A DNA stretch of 64,000 bases from assembly GCA_036365455.1 (NCBI GenBank), contig JAWQUS010000010.1, forward strand, positions 18,462,501 through 18,526,500, given 5' to 3'. Of the stretch, positions 20,628-31,803 are shown piece by piece. This stretch comes from Macrosoma leucophasiata. Taxonomy: Eukaryota; Arthropoda; Insecta; Lepidoptera; Hedylidae. The notes below the pieces were generated by a model. That model worked only from the letters and a program-made list of their open reading frames with translations. It searched no databases and was not told the DNA's origin. A program made the position numbers and the translations under genes. Each line of letters opens with the position of its first letter. Within the stretch, counting starts at the first letter, position 1.

Positions 20628-22080
20628 TCAAAGTTGGTCACCCAATGTAACTCCACGCGCGTAATTGATACTTGCAATGCATTCCCGTCATAACTAACTC
20701 CTAAATCTTCAAACTTGCCGGCTTAACTTAAACTTGACGCCAATCTACTTCCTAGCCTGTTATCACGGAGATTGTAGTGCGACGCAAATAATCATGATCT
20801 GAATAAAATTAGCAAAATATACTTTGACTTATCAATTAGATTATTCGATGCATCTTTTACAAAATGTTGAGTTCTTAATTTAGGTACCGCAACTTAATCT
20901 TACCTAACAGAAGCAAGGTATTACTGTTTTTATCTATACAAATAAATAAAATTGGAGTGTCTGTTTGTAATATAAAAATAACTGCGTTTTACTAAATGCA
21001 AATGTATATGTATATACACGGTACATATTCCAAAACAACATTTTTTTCAATTTTTGTCTGTCTGTTTATTCCGGCTAATCTCGAAAACGGCTGGACCGAT
21101 TTGACGGGACTTTCACTGGCAGATAGCTTATGTAATAAGAAGTAACTTAGGCTTAGTATTTTTATATAAGCTGAATAAGCTTCGAGCGGGTAGGTACTTA
21201 ACAATCATAGATTCTCACGCGGATGAAGTCGCGGGCACAGCTAGTATGAAATAATAATATTCCTTGCAATACATTTTAAAAATTTACGAACCATTAACAA
21301 CCTAAATTTACGCCATTAGTTTTCAACGTCAAAGTTCTTACTCCACGCGCGAAATGAATACTACAATGCATTTTCGTCAAAAGTAATTCCACAATGTTCA
21401 CACTTGCCGGCTTAACTTATACTTCAAGCCAATCTATTTCCTATCTCCTGTTTACGGAATTACTGAGATTAAATTGCAAAGGTAACAACCAGAATCTAGC
21501 TATATAGGTGGCCTTTGACAATGTTCCTCGTTGTTTACTTCGATGCAGCTTTAAAGGATCCTACTAAAGACTTAATTTAACTGCATAAATATCAAATAAG
21601 ATAATTTATTGATGTTTTGTTTTCTTGCAAAAATACTAAAATTTTACAAACCATTAACACCATTAATTTACACCATTCGTTTTCTAGGTCAAAATAGTTT
21701 CTCCACGCGCGTAATTGATACTGCAAATGCATTCGCGTCAAAAGTAACTTCACAATGTTCAGACTTGCCGACTTATAAGATATTAAGGAAAGGTAACATA
21801 CACTTTAAAGGATTAGTTTTTAAGGTCAAAGTTGAGCTCAAAATGTTACTCCACGCGCGTAATTTGATACTCCAATGCATTCGCGTCAAAAGTAACTGCA
21901 CAATGTTCAGACTTGCCGGCTTAACTTATACTTCACGCCAATCTATTTCCAATCTCCTGTTCACGGAATTACTGAGATTAAAATTCAAAGGAAACAATCA
22001 GGTTCTGGCTTTAATTGATGGCCTTGGACAATGTTCCTCGTTGTTTTCTTCGATGCAGCTTTTGATAACCTGTGATATCT
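20628..22080 (+). repeat. Cluster of related 150-280 bp repeat units
   Basis: The motif ACTCCACGCGCGTAATTGAT, then AATGCATTCGCGTCAAAAGT, CAGACTTGCCGGCTTAACTT and CGCCAATCTATTTCC recurs near 20650, 21335, 21700 and 21850. A more diverged version sits in the duplicated units near 14800-14960 and 18840-18990. The spacing is irregular and some units are truncated. An 'RTE-like' repeat (20929-21244) interrupts the cluster. The ORF at 21609-22082 merely runs through it. Confidence 0.7.
20929..21244 (-). repeat. 'GGGACTTTCACTGGCAGATA' repeat family
   Basis: Contains ATAAATAAAATTGGAGTGTC, a TGTCTGTCTGTTT tract, GACGGGACTTTCACTGGCAG and a terminal half-hairpin GATGAAGTCGCGGGCACAGC. Related copies are at 32247-32403, 33462-33805, 37283-37735, 42683-42944, 56391-56640 and 56686-57525. 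It resembles a widespread lepidopteran non-autonomous repeat; its class is not certain. Confidence 0.65.
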
Positions 22081-22082
22081 AA

Positions 22083-23058
22083 GGAGTTAAATTTTACTGC
22101 ATATATTAAAAACGGTTATTTATTGATGCATTACATAAATTGTTGGTAAATATTATTTACAATATTTTACAATGATATAAATGGATAATTTTTATTCGTT
22201 ACATGAGACAATGGACAGGGAATCGACAATATTAAAATCGAAATCGAATTAGGTACTTTACTATAATTTTTTAAATAATTTCGGTACAAATAATGTACCG
22301 AAATTATGCCTAGTATTGAATGCAATGGAATTTTGATAATATTTTATACCTACGAATCAAGTCGAGGTTTACTGATTATTCTAAAAAATATCAATATTGT
22401 GTTCCCATATATTTATTATAAGGTTTTCAGTACTTAGGTGCCTATTAAACACTGTTAGGCTCTTTATCTTACACCCACTGATAATATAAGTCATACTTAA
22501 TTAAATTATGCGGATTGGTGGAAACATTAATTACCAACATTTTATCAACACAAGCTTCCCTAAAACACTTGACTTTTTTTAACCTGATAGGAATCAAAAT
22601 GGACGCTAGTCTTGTTTTAGACACTAAATAAAACATTTTAGTGGCATATTTTAAGCTGACCTATTACGAACAACGTACCGATTTATCGACAATTGCATGA
22701 ATGTTACATCTTAGCCTAATTTATTACGAGCCTTATAATAGTATCCCAACTTCGCCTTACCCTTAATTATAGATTGCGCGTTGTACTACTTTTACTCGTA
22801 TATTGCGATCGTACATTGAAAATTCTATCAATATAAGATCATTTCCAAACGCGCTTTGCTAAAATTAGATTTTTGTCTATAGGCTTCGCAACGATATGCC
22901 AACCACATGATTACCTTAATTATAGATTATAGGTTGCAGTAAGGGTAAATTCCTATTCATTTTCCATCATTAACGTTCCAATGAACATAACGTATAGGCA
23001 TTAAACGATGTAATATCGATGTATAGCACCGTAATTATCGATAACACAATTACCACAG
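22083..23058 (+). other. Intron 9, end segment before exon 10
   Basis: AT-rich, apparently unique. It has one stem-loop (22275-22307) and a word TTAATTATAGATT repeated at 22764 and 22917. No exon or element boundary recognised. Confidence 0.5.
22275..22307. repeat. Short perfect stem-loop
   Basis: ATAATTTCGGTAC and GTACCGAAATTAT flank a 7-nt loop AAATAAT. This is intronic; there is no T-run or gene nearby to suggest a terminator. Confidence 0.75.
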
Positions 23059-23205
23059 GTGCAGACAGTAACGATATCGTATCTCCGGTGCATATTGGAG
23101 CACGTCCGCTGCTACATCCTGGACAGAGATGTGGAGTTAGTGTACGGCGCCGTGAGGAAATCCAGCGACATACTCACCAGGGATCCTATGCAGCTGGGCG
23201 CACAG
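23059..23205 (+). CDS. NWD-like gene exon 10: helical repeat region
   Basis: 147 bp, phase 0 both ends, donor 'gtaatt'. It encodes VQTVTISYLRCILEHVRC, YILDRDVELVYGAVRKSS and a tail ending MQLGAQ. This 'DxDxxLVYxAxRxSxxxLxxDPxQLxxQ' helix is very typical of the NWD/APAF1-like helical bundle before the propeller. Two in-frame acceptors lie six bases apart (AG at 23058 and at 23064), so the first two residues (VQ) may be alternatively included. The 10.6-kb intron before it holds the tandem duplication. Confidence 0.9.
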
Positions 23206-23473
23206 GTAATTTTAATGTTTCATTCTTTATTGATCTGACGTATGTTGAGATAGTAGATATTAGTTAGTTAGTTAGATAGTAATTAGTTAGTGAGTAGTTA
23301 TTCGTTATAGTAGCATTTATGATTCTTAAATTTCTCATCAAAATTAATTTTAACCTCATCTACACAATCTTATTTATAACTTTAAACTATATAAATAGTA
23401 CATTTAAACTATATATTATGTATATCATAACCATTCCTTTATGTTTACAATTACTGGTTTCATGTGTTACGTA

Positions 23474-25031
23474 TAGGGTTTTCTACCCGGGTACCCGGAC
23501 CCGAGTATACCCGGGTATATGCATTTTTTAGTACTCGGGTATTATTTCACTGCCAGATCCGGGTACCCGGGCACCCACTTTGATTAGAGAATTCATCAAA
23601 ATCCTCGGCAAATTACTACAAAGTAACGTCTAAAAATAATACTTAATAGCCAATGTGCACAAACAATAAAAAATAATCTAAAGAAAGAAAAACCGTTCAA
23701 GTGCGTGTCGGGCCACGCGCATTGTTTTACGTAAACACAGAGTAAGAAATGTAATGAAAAAAATAAATAAATATTTTCTATGGAGTTATTCGAAAATTTT
23801 GAGTAAAATACATTTGGTCGACTATAACTCGAAAACTTGCAAGGCCAACTTAAGTGTGATAGTTTTCCTTTTAATTTCATTATATTTAGCTACTATCGCC
23901 GTAACGTTTGAATTTCTAACAACAACCGTTTAGTCTGTAGGGGGGGGAAGACACTTGTGTCTAACAAAAATTTACACTTTAAAGCTTAATAAGTCACGAA
24001 CAGTTAACTAAATCGAAAAATGATGTTAGCACACCCATAATATTTTTAAAAGACCTATCCAACGATATCTAACACTATATGAAAAACGAAAAAATTTGCG
24101 CGTTACTAGTAGGGGAGGTAACCCTAAAAAAATATTTTTTCCCATTTTTATTCTACCACTTTGTCGGCGTGATTAAGGTGTATACTTGTACCAAATTTCA
24201 AGTCTCTAGTACTAACAGTTTTTGCGCTAAACCGCGGACGGACCGACAGACAGACAGACGGACATGGCGAAACTATAAGGGTTCCTTGTTTACTACGGAA
24301 CCCTAAAAAGCGTAGTTTTTTAGAAAAATGCAGTAACTTTGAGGTTAGATTTGGTTATGTATATTACGTACTTGTTTGCGTCGCTGTTTTGTTTTTGTTT
24401 CGTTTGATAAGAAAGTTATATTTTACATAGTTAAGTATTGACGTAACGTAACTTCATGTCTGTAATCCCTGAAGGGGTAGGAAGAGGTAAATGCATGCAT
24501 AAAGGATACATGCAAACACCGCATATGTGCGCATACATGCAACTCGCCATGTAACAGGTGGCGAACCTGTTGCCATCTCCGGGCACATTACCAAACTCCG
24601 AGGTACTGAGAAATTGGAAAAATCCCAATAGATTTTATTTTAGATTTTAAACGGTAAAAAAATCTCCGATAGTCCCCGACCCAGGAATCGAACCCAGGAC
24701 CCCCAGCGCAGTAGTGGTGGCCTGCTACCACTACGCTACTGAGGCAGTTGAAATACTAAGGTTTAAGGTATAACATCTTTATTTCACATTAAGAATTACA
24801 TAAAACTGTTACTGCGGAAAAAATTAACACAATATAGGGTACAATGAAAACAAAGTGTTACATTAAACCGGCGCGGTGTTACTACACACACTCTTACATA
24901 ATATAAAACATAATTTTAATAAAATCGTAATCTTTTTCCGTAAAAGTTGTAAATACCTGGGTACCCGGGTATATGAATAAGAAATACCCGATACCCGGGT
25001 ATTAAAAAATGTCGGGTATGCGAAAACCCTA
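23474..25031. mobile_element. hAT-like DNA element with GGGTACCC-rich ends
   Basis: Begins TAGGGTTTTC and ends GAAAACCCTA, an exact 10-bp inverted repeat. It is flanked by GTTACGTA (23466-23473) and GTTACGTG (25032-25039), an 8-bp target duplication with one mismatch. Both subterminal zones are packed with overlapping ACCCGGGTA/GGTACCCGG palindromes (23487-23575, 24957-25020). The interior carries a 'GGTTCCTTGTTTACTACGGA' repeat (about 23685-24308) and a tRNA-headed SINE (about 24431-24748). No transposase is visible, so it is non-autonomous. Confidence 0.8.
24431..24748 (-). mobile_element. tRNA-headed SINE
   Basis: On the minus strand it starts at about 24748 with CTGCCTCAGTAGCGTAGTGG (box A-like), then GGTTCGATTCCTGG (box B). 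The body contains TCAGTACCTCGGAGTTTGG and ends near a TAGGAAGAGG-complement segment and ACGTTACGTCAATACTT. The same family is at 46073-46498, and a head-only remnant lies at 27306-27330. Confidence 0.75.
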
Positions 25032-25039
25032 GTTACGTG

Positions 25040-26244
25040 GATGAAATAAAAATATTATGAAATAATTATCATAGGTATTTGAATACACACTTTGTAAGAA
25101 GTAACTAATACGTGCTAATTCTATCAACTGAATATTGATTGAAATAAACATTACTATTATAATATAAAAGGAAAATGTCTATTACGTGGAATAGGTGCTA
25201 TGTGTGTAAAATCTGATAAATACGTAATACGTATTTAACAAAAGGTACTGTTATGAAAATTAACATTAAAATAGGAATCAATTTTTATAGCTACTTATAT
25301 TATAAAGAGGAAACGTTTGTGTTTTTGTATGTAAATTTGTAATATTTTCACACAAATACTAGTGGACCGATTTAAAAAACTCTTTCACCATTAGAATGAA
25401 GCTGCATCTTCACTGACGAGTGACGAACATTAATTGCACGCGTGCAAAGCCGAGACGCGAGTACGCTAGTATTTCATATATTCGTATCCTAACTAACTTT
25501 ACTAGTGATTAAGCACTTGCAAATCGTGTTTATCTCTTTTGACATTAATCACGGCTTAGCAAAACTAACCATTAGTCTTCCATTCAACAATTTAAACGTT
25601 ATCGAAAGCCCAACGTCGAGATCAGTTATCTCATCACCCCAATACAACATTACACTTTCCTTGTAAACAACTCAAAAGGTATTTTATTACCAAATACCTT
25701 TTCACTCAGTGCCAGTTACTTAGCGTACCTACAAGTATGCACAGATTCAATAACAAATCCTATATAACGCGATAATGGGCTTTTATACTAAAATTTATGG
25801 TACGTTATAAATTGAAGTTGAGAATCTATAAATATGCGGCATTTATTACTAAATTATTGGTACTTGCCGTGTCTTCGCTGTTTAATGGATCGTCATTAAA
25901 TTTTCTAGTGACAGTAGGTATCCTTGGATATCTATCAAGTGTTAATTGCGCTCTAATAGTTATTTCGGCCAAGTTAAGACCTTAACATGCATCCTTAACA
26001 AGTGTTAGGCATTTTCGAAACTTGTTAACCTTTCATATTTTATTATTTTAACGTGAAAGTTTAATAAATCCGATATAAGGAATAGAAGAACACATAAAAT
26101 AGAATTGAACGTCGGAAGCATGGAATGGAAAATGATTCTACCATATAACCTTCCTCTACATAGGTACCTAATGCAAGGCGGGTTTTCTGTCAATTCAAAT
26201 TATGAATCTAGCATATAATATCCGCCATAGTATGATCACGATAT
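25040..26244 (+). other. Intron 10, after the hAT-like element
   Basis: AT-rich. It contains a decayed RTE-like copy (25290-25470). The ORFs at 25797-25985 and 26005-26193 show no family features and no splice support. Nothing else recognised. Confidence 0.5.
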
Positions 26245-26356
26245 GATGTGATGATGGTGGTGGTGGTGGCGTTAGTGGCATAGGTGGCATTGGTGGTGGT
26301 ATTGGTGGTGTAGGTGGCGCTGGTGGTGTTAGTAGCATTAGTGGGTTTGCTGGCGT
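26245..26356 (-). repeat. (TGGTGG)n-rich tract
   Basis: GATGGTGGTGGTGGTGGCGT followed by GGTGGCATTGGTGGTGG. It is the complement of the 7.35-7.67 kb tract in composition (CCACCA with AATGCC interruptions), so possibly the same minisatellite family in reverse. Confidence 0.75.
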
Positions 26357-26892
26357 TAGTCTAATATCGCGTACAGAGAAGGTACTCGTATTAATATAAA
26401 CCAGATTTTATTACTTATCCATAAGTGTTTTCATATGATACAATATTAACCAAAAGTTACATCCAAAAAATGCAGCCTAAAGTCACTATTCCACGCGAAC
26501 GCAGTCGTGGCCACAGCTATACATAAATAAAATAAATACCTAATACAGAATAATATTCATTCGCTGGTCATGGTTTTCCATGGATGCAATGCACTCGAAA
26601 TAACAAAATCATATTATTATAAATGTTTATAACCGTATCATAATATTCAGTTCGTTCCACAAACTTAGCGAATTCGAAACTGCAATATATCAAATGTCTC
26701 GATGTTTGACGTAAACGGAAGTTAAAAAGTTTGAATAGGAGATTACGTCGGGAGTATAATTCATGACTGAAATCCCCATTTCATTTCTAGTTGTATCTAC
26801 CTATCGTATTGTCTAATCCGTTTTAGCTTTAGTGATTGTGATTTATAGCGAAAATAGTATATAGTATAATTTCACCGTATAAGAAAACTTTT

Positions 26893-27225
26893 TTTACTGG
26901 TGGTAGAGTTAGTTTAGTTCCACAGTCAGAACTCGAGGGCGTAGGCACAAGTGCATTACTTAATATATCTGCCGCCAAGTGGTAGTTTTCAGCACAATCG
27001 TGTACCGGTTTGTTCGTAATGTATGACCCTGTAATAACTATCACAGATACATAACAACGGAGGTCAAAATGTAGATGAGTTGCCACCGTTAAGGCCTAAG
27101 TTTTTTTTGCCTCTTTGATAGTAATTACGAAGCCGTGCATTACCATCTAAGTGACACAAAAGATAAGGTACGATGACGATTACGCCCACGAGCTCCAATA
27201 CTGAAACTCTACCACCAATAAACTC
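26893..27225. repeat. Two SINE-like family A copies head to head
   Basis: A plus-strand 5' half (ACTGGTGGTAGAGTTAG ... GTAATGTATGACCCTG) to about 27050 is followed by an antisense copy (GGAGGTCAAAATGTAGATGA ... CTCTACCACCAATAAA) to 27225. Together they form an inverted pair of about 330 bp. Confidence 0.7.
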
Positions 27226-27589
27226 TATCAGTTCAAGTTCAATAAAATTGATACTTAGAAATATTTAGTCCATTACTTATTCGTAGGTCCCTTTATATGC
27301 AACTGCCTCAGTAGTCTAGTGGCAAGAAACAATATTAAGAGACGAATATTCCCTGAATAAACTAAAGACAAGATTACACGTTACACAGTTGCTTGGGTAA
27401 AAGGTCGCTCCACAAACTTGGCTAATTTGAAACCACAATAGCTCAAATGTGTCTACTTGCGACGTATATGAGAGTTAGTAACTTTGAATAGGTGAAGATA
27501 ACACCGGGACACGGCTTAAAATCCCGTTTTTCATTTAATACGGGTCGTACCTGCAGTGTTATCTAAGTCCATTAATTACATCTCCGATA

Positions 27590-28195
27590 TAGCGACGACA
27601 CTGACAATTGAAATCTTTTGTATGGTTGAATCTAAACTACAATGGACATTGGAGACTTATCTCAAGCGCACACTTTCCTGAAGTATAGAATTGAGATAAA
27701 GTGAAGGACCACTTGTGCTGTCTCGGACGATAAATATATATATATATGCCAGTGTGAACAGATATTGAGCTGGGTTTGCAAAATGGTTATGCGTTGAAAT
27801 CATTATTAAACTGTGTGATACGTAATTTAACACTTTGTGCTTTGAAACAATTTCGTTATTTATGACTTTTTTTTGTAATAAATGAAAAGACACAAATAAA
27901 GTAATTAGGGATCATTTCCCATTCTTTGAAAGTCGTTTGTGTTAGTACATTAACATTCTTCAAATAACTAACCAAGCCTTTGATACTGATCTCTACGCTT
28001 TTATTGCACCTCCGATATAACAACGAGACTGACAATAGAATTCTTTTGTATGGTTGAATCTAAACTACAATGGACATTGGAAACTTATCTCAAGCGCACA
28101 CTTTCCTGGAGTATTGAATTGAGATAAAGTGAAAGGATACTTGAGCCGTCTCGGACGGTGGATAAATATGCCATTGTGAACAGATATTGAATTCA
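27590..28195 (+). repeat. Direct repeat pair, about 180 bp, 430 bp apart
   Basis: ATGGTTGAATCTAAACTACA, ATGGACATTGGA, CTTATCTCAAGCGCACACTT and TGTGAACAGATATTGA occur at 27590-27775 and again at 28018-28195 with roughly 10% differences. The intervening stretch is unrelated AT-rich DNA. Confidence 0.75.
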
Positions 28196-28902
28196 GTTTG
28201 AAAATAATACGGTAATATAAGTTAATATTTCAAGATAAGCACATGTGTTGTTATTATAGAACTGTGTGTTACGATACATCTAATTAAAATTATTTCGTTT
28301 CAATTTTTTTTTTAATACCCGCGCTTTCGTCCGTATGCTGTTACTTTTTGACAAAAAAGTATCCTATGTAAGGATATAGGATATTTTTACTTCTGAGACA
28401 GGTGACACGTTTCAAATTATCTCCATGTTAAATTTCACCAGTTCCAGGACCAGCGGTTTAGTCACTTTCAAATTTACATTTTTTTTAATTTTTTTTTATT
28501 AAGAATAGATACAAAAACAATTTAAATGTAGCTTATAAAATGCCACAAAACCCTTAGGTAATGGGTTTGTCCTGGCACCTCTACATTGGAAGCTCTAATA
28601 ATATTGAAATACTATTGAAACATATTTATATGATATATATTTTAGTATGTAGTACGGATGTCTTTATGTTTTGTGACATATAAATAAACACGAAATTACT
28701 AAAGATCATTTACTGATCTTAATAATATCATTGAGCAAATACATGTATAGACACTGTATAAAAACATAACACTCGATTAATATAAAAAGATTGAATTGGA
28801 CTAAATAAAAAATATGTGCTTGTATTCATATAAATATATTCCTATACAAAGATAATTTCCAGTCTGAAAATGTCCTCGATTAAAATAGTACCTAGTCTAA
28901 GG

Positions 28903-29302
28903 GCGAAATTCACAGACCGCACTACACTTGGACTTAGAGTCGTTTGTTTCACAAACGTGTCGAAAGCCTTGATTTACTTTGGGAAGCACATTTTTACTAA
29001 GTAAATAATAAGTGGAACAAATAGCAAAGAAAATAAGTAAAGTAATACAAGAACTTGACTTGTTTATGAAATAAATAAAAAACATTGAAAGATCGAGTCT
29101 AATGGTGAGATTCACAGACCGCACTACGACTTTACTTTGAGCAAAGTATGCTAAGAACTGTCAGTACACTATGGGATTTGACAATTCGAAGCGTACTGTA
29201 CTGACAGTTCTAAGAATACTTTGGTCACAGTAAAGTCGTAGTACGGTCTGTGAATCTCACCATAAGTCAAAGTAAAGTCGTAGTACGGTCTGTGAATCTC
29301 AC
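28903..29302. repeat. ATTCACAGACCGCACTAC foldback cluster
   Basis: The word ATTCACAGACCGCACTAC occurs at about 28910 and 29110 in direct orientation and inverted at 29237-29258 and 29279-29300 (GTAGTACGGTCTGTGAATCT). An inner inverted pair AAGAACTGTCAGTAC / GTACTGACAGTTCTTA-like lies between. It is best read as a TIR element (29104-29261) with extra solo ends on both sides. Confidence 0.72.
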
Positions 29303-29506
29303 AAAGTTTCGTAGGTGAACAAAAATTATATGATTTGAGAATTATAGAGACTAACATTGGTAGGTGGATATTCTGTAATATTACTGTAAATATACTCGTA
29401 TATTTTTAAATAAATAAATAATAATAAATATTGCTTACTATAAAACACAGTTTCAGTTTAAATCAAAATTAGATGTAGAGTTTAACTAGTTGTTGTTTTT
29501 TTTTAG

Positions 29507-29625
29507 ATAATAGCATGGCTGCGTCCAGCAGTAGCGAGACGCGGCGTGCTTGCTACGCTGGTGACCGCTGCCATGGCGTGGTGCGACGGCTACGACAAGC
29601 CGCTACTCGTGCCACTCAATGGATG
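29507..29625 (+). CDS. NWD-like gene exon 11: helical region leading to WD40
   Basis: 119 bp, acceptor 'ttttttttttag', donor 'gtaagt', phase 0 in and 2 out. The peptide runs from IIAWLRPAVARRGVLATL through VTAAMAWCDGYDKPL to LVPLNGW. In NWD proteins 'xQLxxRL....PLLVPLTSWL' directly precedes the first WD blade, as here. It is GC-richer than the flanking introns, like the other exons. Confidence 0.89.
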
Positions 29626-29838
29626 GTAAGTAAGATATTGACACGAAAATACTACTTCGTCGTGTCGCCACTCTACATATTACCTACATATTAGGGTTCC
29701 GTAGTAAACAAGGAAGCTCGCCTACTGCATACAAATAATTATACTATTGGAACAAATAATCACAAAACCTAACAGCCTGTAGAGTAGGTACTTTGTTCGA
29801 GAAGAGATGTTGAAGTTAGTGACTACTTAAAATGTCTG

Positions 29839-30007
29839 TATAAAATTATAGGTAATAATAGAATATTTGTATCAATATTTTACTAGTTGAGTAGGTAGTT
29901 ACTATTCAAATATAAAAACATTTGATAATGTTTTTATATTTGAATAGTACTCAACTCAACTAGTAAAATTTTGATACAAATATTCTATTATTACCTATAA
30001 TTTTATA
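29839..30007. repeat. 169-bp compound palindrome
   Basis: Outer arms TATAAAATTATAGGTAATAA... and ...TTATTACCTATAATTTTATA span about 54 nt each. A second inner pair ACTATTCAAATATAAAAACA / TGTTTTTATATTTGAATAGT surrounds a TTTGATAA loop. Near-perfect and AT-rich. Confidence 0.85.
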
Positions 30008-30353
30008 CACACGCCACAAAAAATGAAACCTCAAGATAATTCATAAATATTACACCAAAGTTATTCCCAAATTCTTCAACGAAACGTATAAGAAAATATT
30101 CTAAACTCTATTATATGCCAGATAGACGATTAGATTAGCAAATGGAATACGATCCAAGCGGGATTTGACTACAGACTTTTACTGCCGTCTTAAATCAATT
30201 TGAACTGCTTTAAGCTGGGTAAACAGATTTATCTTGCAGATTCCAAGATACACATTTTTAGGCCACACGGACTATAAAATTACGTGCATTCACATAAACA
30301 TTGTTTTACCTCAACGTGTTCTTTGTCGTAGTTATTTCATATCATACTCAATG

Positions 30354-30640
30354 ATTTTTTTATGTAATGGAAGTGGCAAACAATCATGCAGATCACATTG
30401 ATATAAATGATGACTGCAGCCTATAGACATTAACACAAAGACCAAGGTCAAAATGCAGATGCGTTACCACTCCTGAGGCCTAAGGTGTTATGCCTCTGTG
30501 CCGGAAATTACAGGGCCGTACATACAACCTGACCGGAACACGATAGTGCTGAACACTACCATTTAGCGGCAAGTAAATTAGGTAATGCGGTAGTGCCTAC
30601 GCCCGCGAGCTCCGTCACTGGAGCTCACCACCAGTGAAAT
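30354..30640 (-). repeat. SINE-like repeat family A, full antisense copy
   Basis: From TTTTTTTATGTAATGGAAGT through CTGCAGCCTATAGACATTAA and GAACACGATAGTGCTGAACA to CTCACCACCAGTGAAAT. It is essentially full length. Confidence 0.8.
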
Positions 30641-31416
30641 GATCGTCATTGTTTGTATGATCTTTCTTTTGTCAGAACGGGGGACGGTATCCAATTTGAA
30701 ACTCAAACCTTTGGTAGGCTTACCTACGTGCAAATCTAACAAAGGTCCGAATCCCTTTCGAAAATGTTGATACACTACGCATTCGGCGGAACCTTTCTCT
30801 GACTGCATTAATAGTTAATACAGACACACAGGCCCCGCAGAATACATGGGACTATTGTATAGAGAATTGAGCTATGCTGGTGAACAAGGGGGCTAGCTGG
30901 GTGTGCCTATGGAGTGAGATCCGGCTTCTACCTATACTTGAGGTAGACACATTGTCTATTTTAACTGTGATTTTAAAGGGGTATGCAGTGGCCTTTATAG
31001 TATTATATAGGTACGCGGAAAGATAAGATTGCGAACCTCTAGTTTAAATCATCAAGCGATAGAATAAGTACCTATATAATAAAATAAAGCATGGTTCTAA
31101 TTAGTTAGGTACTAAGAGTTACCAATCAGGGAGTGTACCGTTTTCGTACAATAACTTGTGTATTTAGACCGCCAGTTTTTATTAAGATAACTCTAGGCGG
31201 CACTGTTTACCTACTTATCATCATTATGAAGAGCAAGATTATAATATGCCATTTTAAATAACATAAAAAGAACCAATTTGTAGCAACCGCCCTCGATCGA
31301 AAAATAATCACAAGCGAAAATATCATAAAATCTTCGTCATCAGAAGCTTATTAGGGCCGTAATCCTTCACTTGCTCCGACATTATCGATTATCGATCCCT
31401 GTGGCAAACTCTTTTG

Positions 31417-31803
31417 AAGGCTGCCTGTCCATTGACGCGGTGCGAGGCGGGGGAGCGAGCGAGCAAATATAAACCAATAGGATTGCATAAAATCTCCGCT
31501 TAGCTCCAGTGGACATGGATTTGCGAGCTGGTTTTAAAATGATACTTTTTTTGAACGGCGCGTGCGGTGCCAGGTGGCTGTACAAGACGGATGTGCGATG
31601 CGGCGGAGCGAGCTGGCCCATGGCGGAGTGGGCTGAACGTACAACTGAACTCATCGTCCACCGTGCCGCCCTCGCTATGGCTCGTCGTGTAAACTCACAC
31701 TGTCCGCGAGTCGCTTCGCGTCAATGGACAAACAAAGTCCGCCCCGCCATACTCTGTCGCTCATCTCCGCCGCCTCGCTCTGCGTCTATGGATAGGCAGC
31801 CTT
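31417..31803. mobile_element. 387-bp GC-rich TIR element
   Basis: Left AAGGCTGCCTGTCCATTGAC, right GTCTATGGATAGGCAGCCTT read inward. Inverted similarity continues into the GCGAGGCGGGGGAGCGAG blocks, about 45 bp in total. ORFs on both strands (31382-31654, 31509-31805) overlap it and look like GC-driven artefacts. Confidence 0.68.

Noticed and set aside
21609..22082. 157-codon ORF
   Set aside because: Runs through several units of the CCACGCGCG repeat cluster. No domain, no splice evidence.
22275..22307. Intrinsic terminator
   Set aside because: Eukaryotic intron, no adjacent gene end and no T-run.
23487..23575. CCCGGGTA arrays as a CRISPR-like or telomere-like repeat
   Set aside because: Overlapping palindromes without regular repeat-spacer structure, and they lie symmetrically at the ends of a TIR element.
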